Assembly: GCA_947177925.1 (NCBI GenBank)
Contig: CAMWWJ010000111.1
Coordinates: 1-9,985, forward strand
DNA: 9,985 nucleotides
Reading direction: 5' to 3'
DNA from: an uncultured Lachnospiraceae bacterium
GTDB taxonomy: Bacteria; Bacillota; Clostridia; Lachnospirales; Lachnospiraceae
Shown one piece after another: positions 1 to 6,070 of this stretch (within the stretch, counting starts at the first letter, position 1; the number at the start of each line of letters is the position of its first letter). The position numbers and the translations under genes are program-made. Below the pieces are notes generated by a model. It made no database searches and was not told the DNA's origin. It saw only the letters and a list, made by a program, of their open reading frames with translations.

Positions 1-58
1 CTGTATGTTTGTAGGGGGGGGTATATGTGTCTTTAAGGTTGCGGAGAGAGTGAAGCAT

Positions 59-607
59 ATGGAGAAAAAATATTTAATTATAGTAATTTCGATAATAGCA
101 GCAATAGCAATTGGTATAAAATGTTCCCCAATTCTTAGAGAAAAAAAATCGCATTACGAATATTCTTTAATGGTGGAAAATGTAAATAAAGCTTTTGAAG
201 AAATGGTTGCATTTTGTGAAGAAAATCAAAAAGAAATAGAAGCATATTCAAACCGGCATTTGGCAATGGCGCAACCAGACATGTCGTATGAGGAGCGTAT
301 GAAGATGCAAAAACAGATTATGGAGGAGCTGGATTGCAAATGGATGTTTGAGAATATATCAGTCAGCTATAATATGGATTTGGAGGGGACAGAAGGAATC
401 GCTTTGTATGAATATAAAAGATTTAATTATGTTGATCTTGACGGTGTAGAAAACCCTTCTACAATAGAAATTTTCTATTTTGAAAAGGGAATTTCACAAC
501 AGGACTTTGAAGAGATGCATTTTTTTGAGGATCCTTATATTCTTAAGGATATAAAAAAAATAAATGCTCATTTGTATGTGTGTGTGAGGGGGCGTATGTG
601 CCTTTAA
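59..607 (+). CDS. Hypothetical protein with one N-terminal membrane segment
   Basis: I do not recognise this 182-residue protein and assign no function. The ATG at 59 is chosen because GGAGAGAG (43-50) lies 8 bases upstream and a hydrophobic helix follows at once; an in-frame start at position 5 would only add a poor leader. Residues 5-20 (LIIVISIIAAIAIGIK) look like a single transmembrane anchor or uncleaved signal. The cysteine after it (C21) is preceded by Lys, so it is not a convincing lipobox. The rest is charged and probably extracytoplasmic, with a helical, Glu-rich stretch at about residues 30-90 and a more beta-like part with aromatic residues after it. The last residues (VCVRGRMCL) are encoded inside a DNA segment that also occurs upstream of the gene, so the natural C-terminus may have been altered. 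The gene is AT-rich compared with the trp operon. Real coding is likely; function is unknown. Confidence 0.6.
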   Translation: MEKKYLIIVISIIAAIAIGIKCSPILREKKSHYEYSLMVENVNKAFEEMVAFCEENQKEIEAYSNRHLAMAQPDMSYEERMKMQKQIMEELDCKWMFENISVSYNMDLEGTEGIALYEYKRFNYVDLDGVENPSTIEIFYFEKGISQQDFEEMHFFEDPYILKDIKKINAHLYVCVRGRMCL

Positions 608-669
608 AGGTTTGTATATGAAACGAGGATATTGGATTATAGCAATTTCAATAGTAACAGTAATGGCGA
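575..669 (+). repeat. Second copy of a diverged direct repeat (first copy about 4-110)
   Basis: The flank and first codons of the 59-607 gene recur here. TATGTGTCTTTAAGGTT (24-40) matches TATGTGCCTTTAAAGGTT (595-612) with one change and one insertion, and a G-rich run precedes both. Further on, 71-110 and 630-669 match at 31 of 40 positions without gaps, by direct comparison. The repeat covers a Shine-Dalgarno-side flank, the start codon and the membrane-segment codons, which points to an old tandem gene duplication rather than a mobile element. No terminal inverted repeats are seen. Confidence 0.6.
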
Positions 670-854
670 TTATAAGCTTGGTCTGGAACTGAAGCAAGAG
701 AAAGTGTTTTCAATGATTTGCTCGTAAGGGAAAGTGCATATGCGGTAGCTTTGGAAAATGGAAGCATACTTGGAAGGGTGCCGGAACTTATTGTGTCATG
801 GATATGGAAAAGTGGCTGAGCAACCTTGGATATGAAATGATGGATAAGGATTGA
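618..854 (+). pseudogene. Decayed paralogue of the upstream membrane-anchored protein
   Basis: An ATG at 618 opens MKRGYWIIAISIVTVMAIIS, clearly related to MEKKYLIIVISIIAAIAIGI of the gene at 59, but it stops at a TGA (690-692) after 24 residues. Beyond that, protein-like sequence continues in other frames: ARESVFNDLLVRESAYAVAL from about 694, then, after a frame change near 770-785, CVMDMEKWLSNLGYEMMDKD ending at the TGA 852-854. A stop plus at least one frameshift across a short interval fits a broken gene. The downstream pieces do not visibly match the upstream protein, so they may come from a diverged family member or be chance. A 24-residue functional peptide is an alternative, but no clear ribosome binding site precedes it. 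Confidence 0.45.
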
Positions 855-874
855 TAAGTTTTTGAGAACCCCCA

Positions 875-903
875 TTGACAGAAGAAAAAAACAGTGCTAT
901 ATT
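875..903 (+). promoter_or_regulatory. SigA-type promoter of the trp operon
   Basis: A perfect -35 TTGACA (875-880) is followed by a 17-bp spacer and a -10 TATATT (898-903). Transcription should start near 910 and run directly into the T-box leader. It begins about 20 bp after the last codon of the decayed gene, so the operon has its own promoter. Confidence 0.85.
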
Positions 904-1124
904 TTAAATAATTTAAAACAGCAAAATCAATGAGCAAAGAGAGTACTATCTGCTCCCTTCATGACAGAGAGCCGGTTATGGTGGAATCCGGTATGAAAAG
1001 CTTATAGGAATGGGTTTGTGAGATGCAAGGTGAATGACAGTAGCCAAAGCCGTAGCCTCTACGTTACAAGAGGAGGATATCGAAAGTTGTTTTCCGTATC
1101 CGTAAAAGTCAAAATGAATTGGTG

Positions 1125-1158
1125 GCAGATTGTTCCGATTGGAATATCTGCTTTTTTT
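1125..1158 (+). terminator. Hairpin with U7 tract inside the T-box leader (stem III position)
   Basis: GCAGAT (1125-1130) pairs with ATCTGC (1146-1151) and TTCC (1133-1136) with GGAA (1141-1144), closing a GATT loop, with a small internal bulge. Seven T residues (1152-1158) follow directly. By position this is probably T-box stem III. Its shape is also that of an intrinsic terminator, so it may act as an extra termination or pause point before the regulated one. Confidence 0.45.
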
Positions 1159-1199
1159 ATGAGTACAGGCATAAAAGATTGATTTTGAGAAGAAGGGTG

Positions 1200-1256
1200 G
1201 CACCGCGTTTTCTACGTCCCTTTATGAGGATGTAGCTGCGTTCGGTGCTTTTTTTT
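1200..1256 (+). terminator. T-box regulated intrinsic terminator
   Basis: GCACCG (1200-1205) pairs with CGGTGC (1243-1248), and CTACGTCC (1212-1219) pairs with GGATGTAG (1228-1235) with one G-U wobble. Eight T residues follow (1249-1256). The 5' arm uses the T-box bases and both sides of the antiterminator, so the two folds exclude each other. Uncharged tRNA-Trp binding should prevent this hairpin. Confidence 0.92.
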
Positions 1257-1275
1257 ATTTCCTGGAGATTGTGAT

Positions 1276-1320
1276 ATGGATCTTTTTAGAAATACCATCG
1301 GGGAATTTTTGAAGCATTGA
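1276..1320 (+). CDS. Possible 14-codon ORF between attenuator and trpE
   Basis: ATG at 1276 opens MDLFRNTIGEFLKH and ends at the TGA 1318-1320, 17 bases before the trpE start. GGAG (1264-1267) lies 8 bases upstream, a usable ribosome binding site. It contains no Trp codon, so it is not a classical leader peptide. It would be made only when the T-box allows readthrough. Translation could affect access to the trpE ribosome binding site (1326-1331), but the ORF is short enough to be chance. Confidence 0.2.
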   Translation: MDLFRNTIGEFLKH

Positions 1321-1337
1321 GAGACAGGAGGCATCAG

Positions 1338-2747
1338 ATGAAAAGAAAATTAAGAGCTTATAAGAAGACAGTAAGTATTGTCAACGAAAAGGCAATTTCC
1401 ATGTTTGAAGGAATTGCAAGAGGAAAAAAAGGATTTTTGCTGGAAAGCTATGATAAGGATAACGGAAGATATTCCTTTTTTGGAGTGGAGCCGGAGGAAA
1501 TCATCACATCCAAAGGAAACAGCCTTGTGATTACGAGAAAGGATGGGACTGTGGAAGTGAGGGAAGGAAATCCCTTAGAGCGGCTGAAAGAATATTACAG
1601 TGAATTTGAAGTCTTAAAGGATGACGGGGAGCTTGCCATGATTGGCGGGCTGGCAGGCAGCCTTGGATATGATTTCGTCAGATATTCGGAAGAGCTCCCC
1701 GATGCCAATCCGGATACGATTGGAATCGAAACCATTCAGCTGATGTTCACCAAGGAATTCATCACAGTGGATCATGTGGCAGAGACAATGACGGCAGTTG
1801 TTTTGGAGGAAGATACGGAAGAAGGCAGGAAGACCGGAGAAAAGAAAGCGGAAGAACTGGTCAGCCTGGTGCGGGAAAGCACCGGTGAGACTGTCTGCAG
1901 CTTCGTTCATGACGGAAAAATCATTGAGAAGACAGACACTTTAGAGCAATACAGCGATAAGGTGGAAAAAATCAAAACATACATCCGTGAGGGGCATATT
2001 TTCCAAACGGTATTGTCCCAAAGATGGACCATAGAAACGGCGCAGGACGGCTTGGAGCTCTATAAGGAGCTGCGGGAATTAAATCCATCTCCATACTTAT
2101 ATTATTTCAACTTCGGGGAATTTGAAATCATTGGCTCAAGCCCCGAAATGATCGTAAAGCAGACAGATAACCGGGTATTTACCTGCCCCATTGCAGGCAC
2201 TAGGAAGCGGGGAAAGACTCAGGAAGAAGATGAGGCATTACGGGCAGAGCTCCTGGCGGATGAAAAAGAGCGGGCAGAGCATGTGATGTTAGTGGACCTT
2301 GCCAGAAATGATATGGGAAGGATTGCGGAATTTGGCACCGTGAAGGTTACCCAGTTTATGGAGGTACAGAATTATTCCCACGTGATGCACATTGTCTCTT
2401 TAGTAGAAGGAAAGAAAAAGGGAGAGTTCCATCCCCTTGATTTAGTAGCAAGCTTTCTTCCGGCAGGTACCCTAAGCGGCGCGCCGAAAATCCGGGCAAT
2501 GGAAATCATCGACGAACTGGAAACAGTGAGAAGAGGGCTTTATGGAGGTGCTACCGGATATCTTGGTTTTAACGGCAATATGGATTTCTGTATTACCATA
2601 CGTACCATGATCAAGAAGGAAAACCGGGTATATCTGCAGGCAGGCGCCGGAATCGTGGCGGATTCCAAGGGAGAAAACGAATATATGGAATGCTGCAATA
2701 AGGTGATGGCGCTGGCAAAGACATTAGTGGAGGAAGAAAACTTATGA
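1338..2747 (+). CDS. trpE: Anthranilate synthase component I (TrpE)
   Basis: TrpE converts chorismate to anthranilate with ammonia supplied by TrpG, the first committed step of tryptophan synthesis, in the cytoplasm. The ATG at 1338 is chosen because AGGAGG (1326-1331) sits 6 bases before it; a TTG at 1317 would swallow that site. The 469-residue protein has the N-terminal anthranilate synthase domain with LLES (residues 34-37), the element known in TrpE for tryptophan feedback inhibition, so allosteric control is likely. The chorismate-binding domain fills about residues 205-465, with the CPIAGTRKRG, DLARNDMGR, PAGTLSGAPKIRAMEII and QAGAGIVADS motifs. Ala286 in PIAGT, where PabB-type aminodeoxychorismate synthases have Lys, supports TrpE over PabB. 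The gene ends in an ATGA overlap with trpG, suggesting translational coupling of the two subunits. Length and motifs are normal; no damage is seen. Confidence 0.97.
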   Translation: MKRKLRAYKKTVSIVNEKAISMFEGIARGKKGFLLESYDKDNGRYSFFGVEPEEIITSKGNSLVITRKDGTVEVREGNPLERLKEYYSEFEVLKDDGELAMIGGLAGSLGYDFVRYSEELPDANPDTIGIETIQLMFTKEFITVDHVAETMTAVVLEEDTEEGRKTGEKKAEELVSLVRESTGETVCSFVHDGKIIEKTDTLEQYSDKVEKIKTYIREGHIFQTVLSQRWTIETAQDGLELYKELRELNPSPYLYYFNFGEFEIIGSSPEMIVKQTDNRVFTCPIAGTRKRGKTQEEDEALRAELLADEKERAEHVMLVDLARNDMGRIAEFGTVKVTQFMEVQNYSHVMHIVSLVEGKKKGEFHPLDLVASFLPAGTLSGAPKIRAMEIIDELETVRRGLYGGATGYLGFNGNMDFCITIRTMIKKENRVYLQAGAGIVADSKGENEYMECCNKVMALAKTLVEEENL

Positions 2748-3313
2748 TTTTACTTATTGATAATTATGATTCATTTACGTATAATCTATATCAGTATTTT
2801 GGCACGTTTACCAATGATATTCAAGTAGTAAGGAATGATAAGATTACTTTAGAAGAGATAAAACAGCTTGATCCGGACAAAATCGTCTTATCCCCCGGAC
2901 CGAAAAGTCCGAAAGAGGCGGGGATATGCATGGAGGTAGTAAAGGAATTTACCGGGAAAAAGCCTATTCTTGGAATCTGTCTCGGACATCAGTGCATCGG
3001 AGAAGCCCTGGGGGGAACGGTTTCCTATGCAAAAAGCATTTTTCATGGGAAACAGAGCAGCATCACCCATCAGGGGGAAAGCATTTTTAAGGGAATCAAC
3101 TCTCCCATTCTGGTAGCCAGATATCATTCCCTGGCAGTGCAGGCAGAGGGCTTACCGGATTGTCTGGAAATTATGGCGGCTACGGAGGATGGAGAGATTA
3201 TGGCAATGAAGCATAAGGACTATCCGGTAGTGGGACTTCAGTTCCATCCGGAAAGCATTTACACGGAACATGGGAAACGACTGATAGAAAACTTCGTAAA
3301 CGGTCAGATATAA
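2744..3313 (+). CDS. trpG: Anthranilate synthase component II, glutamine amidotransferase (TrpG)
   Basis: TrpG hydrolyses glutamine and passes ammonia to TrpE. This 189-residue protein is a class I glutamine amidotransferase. It opens with MILLIDNYDSFTYNLYQYFG, has the SPGP turn (residues 50-53), the nucleophile Cys79 in GICLGHQ, and the His168/Glu170 pair in QFHPES. Length matches stand-alone TrpG. There is no fused phosphoribosyltransferase domain, which matters because trpD is missing next door. The start overlaps the trpE stop by 4 bases. TrpG and PabA are close homologues, and in some bacteria one protein serves both pathways, so a shared role in folate synthesis is possible. The operon position makes the tryptophan role primary. 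Confidence 0.96.
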   Translation: MILLIDNYDSFTYNLYQYFGTFTNDIQVVRNDKITLEEIKQLDPDKIVLSPGPKSPKEAGICMEVVKEFTGKKPILGICLGHQCIGEALGGTVSYAKSIFHGKQSSITHQGESIFKGINSPILVARYHSLAVQAEGLPDCLEIMAATEDGEIMAMKHKDYPVVGLQFHPESIYTEHGKRLIENFVNGQI

Positions 3314-3333
3314 AAGAATGGGTGGTATACAAG

Positions 3334-4119
3334 ATGATTTTAGATGTAATCGTAGAAGATAAAAAGAAACGGCTCATACAGGCTAAGAACAAGATTTCCA
3401 TGGAAGAAATGAAGAAGCTTGCCATCCAGTGTGAGAGAGAGTCCGTGAGCTTTTATCAGGCATTAAAAAAGCCCGGCCTCTCCATTATAGGTGAATTTAA
3501 AAAGGCATCCCCTTCCCACGGAAAAATGGATAATAAAGTGGAGCTGACAGACCGGATCGACCAGTATAATGCTTCGGTAGACGCAATTTCCTGTCTGACA
3601 GAGGAGGATCATTTTTTAGGAAGCGTGGATTATTTTAAGGAAATCAGGAAGATTTCCCCACTGCCCATGCTCAGGAAGGATTTTATCATTGACCCTTACC
3701 AGATATTTGAGGCAAAGGTAATTGGAGCCGACTGTATTCTCTTAATTGCGGCAATTCTTACGGACCGGGAGATGAAGCTGTTTTATGAGCTTGCCTATGA
3801 TCTTGGAATGGATGTGCTGGTGGAAGTTCATGATGAAGAGGAAATGAAACGGGCATTAGGGCTTGATGCAGGGATAATTGGCGTCAATAACCGGAATCTG
3901 AAGGATTTTACCATTGATCTGCATATTACGGAAAAGCTTTCCAAAATGGTGCCGGAGGAGGTCGTATTCATATCGGAAAGCGGCGTGGCAAAAGATGAGG
4001 ACATTGCCTTTTTAAAAGGCTGCGGGGTGGATGGGCTTTTAATCGGGACGGTGTTCATGGAAGCACAAAAGCCGGGAGAGCTGGCGGATAAATGGAAGCG
4101 GATTTTTTTGCAGCATTGA
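3334..4119 (+). CDS. trpC: Indole-3-glycerol phosphate synthase (TrpC)
   Basis: TrpC closes the ring of carboxyphenylamino-deoxyribulose phosphate to give indole-3-glycerol phosphate. The ATG at 3334 gives 261 residues and the typical family start MILDVIVEDKKKRL; the GTG at 3322 would add only four residues and overlap the GGGTGG (3320-3325) that probably serves as ribosome binding site. The TIM-barrel motifs are in order: IIGEFKKASPSHG (Glu54, Lys56, Ser59-Pro60-Ser61), SCLTEEDHFLGS, LRKDFIIDPYQIFEA (Lys115, the expected general acid), LVEVH, GVNNRNLKDF and ISESGV near the C-terminal end. It is not fused to TrpF, which follows separately. Only 20 bp separate it from trpG, where trpD would usually lie. 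The gene looks intact. Confidence 0.96.
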   Translation: MILDVIVEDKKKRLIQAKNKISMEEMKKLAIQCERESVSFYQALKKPGLSIIGEFKKASPSHGKMDNKVELTDRIDQYNASVDAISCLTEEDHFLGSVDYFKEIRKISPLPMLRKDFIIDPYQIFEAKVIGADCILLIAAILTDREMKLFYELAYDLGMDVLVEVHDEEEMKRALGLDAGIIGVNNRNLKDFTIDLHITEKLSKMVPEEVVFISESGVAKDEDIAFLKGCGVDGLLIGTVFMEAQKPGELADKWKRIFLQH

Positions 4120-4147
4120 AGGTGCAGGGAGAAAAGCAGGTGAGTGC

Positions 4148-4798
4148 ATGAAAGGGAAAATAGAAATTAAAATCTGCGGAATCACCTCTGTGGAAGAGGC
4201 GGAAATATTAGTAGAAGAAAAAGTAGATTATGCAGGGCTTGTTATGTTTTATGAAAAGAGCAAGCGGAATAATACGTTAAAGCAGGCAGAAGACATCCTG
4301 CAGTTTTTCAGGGAAAAGAAAGAGCAGGGGCAGCAGGTGAAAACGGTTGCGGTGGTTGTTTCTCCTACAAAGGAACAGGTGGGAAGGATTGAAGACATGG
4401 GCTTTGATTATATCCAGATTCACGGCAGTCCTGAAAAGGAAGTTTTAGATTCCATTCATATTCCCCTGTTTCGGGCAGTCTGGGCTAAGGATGAAAAGCT
4501 TCCTGATAAAATCAAGGAATGTGATAACACAGAAGCCCTGCTGTTTGACGGGCTGATACCAGGAGCCGGGGAGGTTTTTGACTGGAAGCTGATGGAGGAA
4601 GTAAGAAGGGGGCTGGAGGGCTTTCCAGTAAAAATCATTCTGGCAGGAGGACTGACGCCGGAAAATGTAAAAGAAGCTATAAAAGCGGTAAGTCCCCATA
4701 TAGTGGATGTAAGCAGCGGAGTAGAATTTGACCGGGATAAGGTGGGAAAAGACCCGGAAAAAATCAGACGGTTCGTCAGAGAAGCGCGAAAAGGATGA
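4148..4798 (+). CDS. trpF: Phosphoribosylanthranilate isomerase (TrpF)
   Basis: TrpF isomerises phosphoribosylanthranilate by an Amadori rearrangement, the step before TrpC. The 216-residue protein has the family start KICGIT with the catalytic Cys10, the catalytic Asp134 in LLFDG followed by PGAGEVFDW, and the phosphate-binding loops ILAGGLTPENV (about 164-174) and VDVSSGVE (186-193). The segment FYEKSKRN (34-41) stands where many family members have FxxKSPR, a mild deviation. AGGTGA (4138-4143) lies 4 bases before the ATG, and 28 bases separate it from trpC, fitting one transcript. Its substrate is the product of TrpD, so its retention suggests the pathway is still used even though trpD is not here. 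Confidence 0.95.
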   Translation: MKGKIEIKICGITSVEEAEILVEEKVDYAGLVMFYEKSKRNNTLKQAEDILQFFREKKEQGQQVKTVAVVVSPTKEQVGRIEDMGFDYIQIHGSPEKEVLDSIHIPLFRAVWAKDEKLPDKIKECDNTEALLFDGLIPGAGEVFDWKLMEEVRRGLEGFPVKIILAGGLTPENVKEAIKAVSPHIVDVSSGVEFDRDKVGKDPEKIRRFVREARKG

Positions 4799-4862
4799 CA
4801 AGCAGGGAAGCAAGGATTTGGCATATGAATCAGGAAATAAGAGAAAGGAAAGGACGAAAACA

Positions 4863-6047
4863 ATGAGCAGTGCATATTATGGACAATTTGGCGGACAGTA
4901 TGTTTCCGAATCTTTAATGAACACATTAAAAGAGCTGGAAACAGCATTTGAGGAAGCCATTCAAGATCAATCTTTTATAGAAGAATATCATTATTACTTA
5001 AAGGAGTATGTAGGCCGTGAAACCCCTCTTTATCTGGCAAAACGCCTGACGGAGAAATATGGGCCTAAGATTTATTTAAAGCGAGAGGACCTAAATCATA
5101 CAGGTGCACACAAAATCAACAATGTGATCGGGCAGATCTTACTGGCAAAAAGAATGGGAAAGACAAAGGTAATAGCAGAAACAGGAGCAGGCCAGCATGG
5201 AGTGGCAACGGCAACAGGAGCAGCCCTGTTTGGCATGGAATGTACGGTCTATATGGGTTCCGAGGATATAGAAAGACAGCATTTGAATGTAATGCGCATG
5301 GAAATGCTGGGAGCAAAGGTAGTTTCCGTACAGTCCGGTTCCAATACCCTAAAGGATGCCACCAATGAAGCAATCCGTACATGGGCAAAGAAAGCGGAAG
5401 ATACCTTTTATGTAATCGGTTCCGCAGTGGGACCACACCCATATCCCAAAATGGTAAAAGAATTTCAAAAAATCATCAGCGTAGAGGCAAAGAGGCAATT
5501 TCTGGAAATGGAAGGAAGGCTGCCGGAGGTGGTTATGGCATGTGTAGGCGGCGGTTCCAATTCCATTGGAATGTTTGCGGATTTTCTGGAGGAAAAGGAA
5601 GTGGAGCTGATTGGTGTGGAGGCAGCAGGGCTTGGCATCGAAACAGGAAAACATGCTTCTGCCATGGCGCTTGGCAGGCCTGGAACACTCCATGGAATGA
5701 AGTCCTATCTTTTGCAGGATGATGACGGAAATGTACAGCTTGCCCATTCCATTTCAGCAGGGCTGGATTATCCGGGAGTAGGGCCGGAGCACGCCTATTT
5801 AAAGGAAACCGGAAGGGTACAGTATGTTTCCATAACCGATGAGGAGGCCATGGACGCTTTATCGGAGCTTTGCAGAATGGAGGGTATCATACCTGCCATA
5901 GAAAGCGCCCATGCCCTTGCCTATGCATTTAAAAAGGCAAAGACCATGAAAAAGGAAGAAGCGATTCTGCTCTGTCTTTCCGGCAGGGGAGATAAGGATG
6001 CCCATACCATTGAAGCTTATTTTTCCGGTAAGGGTTATTTGAATTAA
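4863..6047 (+). CDS. trpB: Tryptophan synthase beta chain (TrpB)
   Basis: TrpB is the PLP enzyme that joins indole and serine to make tryptophan, working as an alpha2-beta2 complex with TrpA. The ATG at 4863 is chosen because the family N-terminus (YYGQFGGQYVSESL) begins right after it and an AAGGAAAGGA run (4846-4855) lies upstream; an open frame reaches back to 4728 inside trpF but carries no family sequence. The product is 394 residues, the usual TrpB1 length. Lys84 in NHTGAHKINN is the Schiff-base lysine, Glu106 in AETGAGQHG is the catalytic acid/base, GGGSN binds the PLP phosphate, and CLSGRGDKD near the C-terminus is the PLP-ring site. The 64-bp gap after trpF holds a 13-codon ORF (4825-4866) whose stop overlaps this start codon. 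Confidence 0.97.
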   Translation: MSSAYYGQFGGQYVSESLMNTLKELETAFEEAIQDQSFIEEYHYYLKEYVGRETPLYLAKRLTEKYGPKIYLKREDLNHTGAHKINNVIGQILLAKRMGKTKVIAETGAGQHGVATATGAALFGMECTVYMGSEDIERQHLNVMRMEMLGAKVVSVQSGSNTLKDATNEAIRTWAKKAEDTFYVIGSAVGPHPYPKMVKEFQKIISVEAKRQFLEMEGRLPEVVMACVGGGSNSIGMFADFLEEKEVELIGVEAAGLGIETGKHASAMALGRPGTLHGMKSYLLQDDDGNVQLAHSISAGLDYPGVGPEHAYLKETGRVQYVSITDEEAMDALSELCRMEGIIPAIESAHALAYAFKKAKTMKKEEAILLCLSGRGDKDAHTIEAYFSGKGYLN

Positions 6048-6070
6048 AAACAGGGAGAAGGAGCGGAAGA

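Larger units (their letters stand above)
910..1256 (+). promoter_or_regulatory. Tryptophan T-box riboswitch leader
   Basis: This leader should sense uncharged tRNA-Trp. The loop-E halves AGTA (942-945) and GAA (1008-1010) flank the specifier loop, and the codon right after GAA is UGG (1011-1013, Trp) followed by a purine. The apical part of stem I pairs TTCAT (958-962) with ATGAA (993-997) and CCGG (972-975) with CCGG (988-991), with the AGAGAG element between. The T-box sequence AGGGTGGCACCGCG is at 1194-1207. The antiterminator can be drawn fully: AAGGG (1193-1197) with CCCTT (1218-1222), GCG (1205-1207) with CGT (1215-1217), leaving the 7-nt bulge TGGCACC (1198-1204). The fourth bulge base, C1201, pairs with the discriminator, which is G in bacterial tRNA-Trp. 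That agreement, together with the trp genes downstream, makes the specificity call strong. The 5' end is inferred from the promoter. Confidence 0.95.

Noticed and set aside
1..40. G-rich run near the window start as a possible quadruplex
   Set aside because: It is one run of seven to eight G without further G tracts nearby, so there is no support for a quadruplex.
59..130. Lipoprotein signal at the N-terminus of the first protein
   Set aside because: The Cys at residue 21 follows Lys and lacks the small residues a lipobox needs, so a plain membrane anchor fits better.
494..1203. Small minus-strand ORFs across the pseudogene and T-box leader
   Set aside because: They lie opposite decayed or structured RNA sequence and show no ribosome binding site or coherent protein features.
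1317..1337. TTG start giving a longer TrpE
   Set aside because: It would place the clear AGGAGG site inside the coding region; the ATG at 1338 has ideal spacing.
4456..4947. Long minus-strand open frame opposite trpF and the trpB start
   Set aside because: It mirrors codons of trpF/trpB, has no ribosome binding site or family motifs, and both plus-strand genes are certain.
5349..5747. Minus-strand and alternate-frame ORFs inside trpB
   Set aside because: Cys-, His- and Phe-rich or basic translations typical of shadow frames; they contain no recognisable domain.
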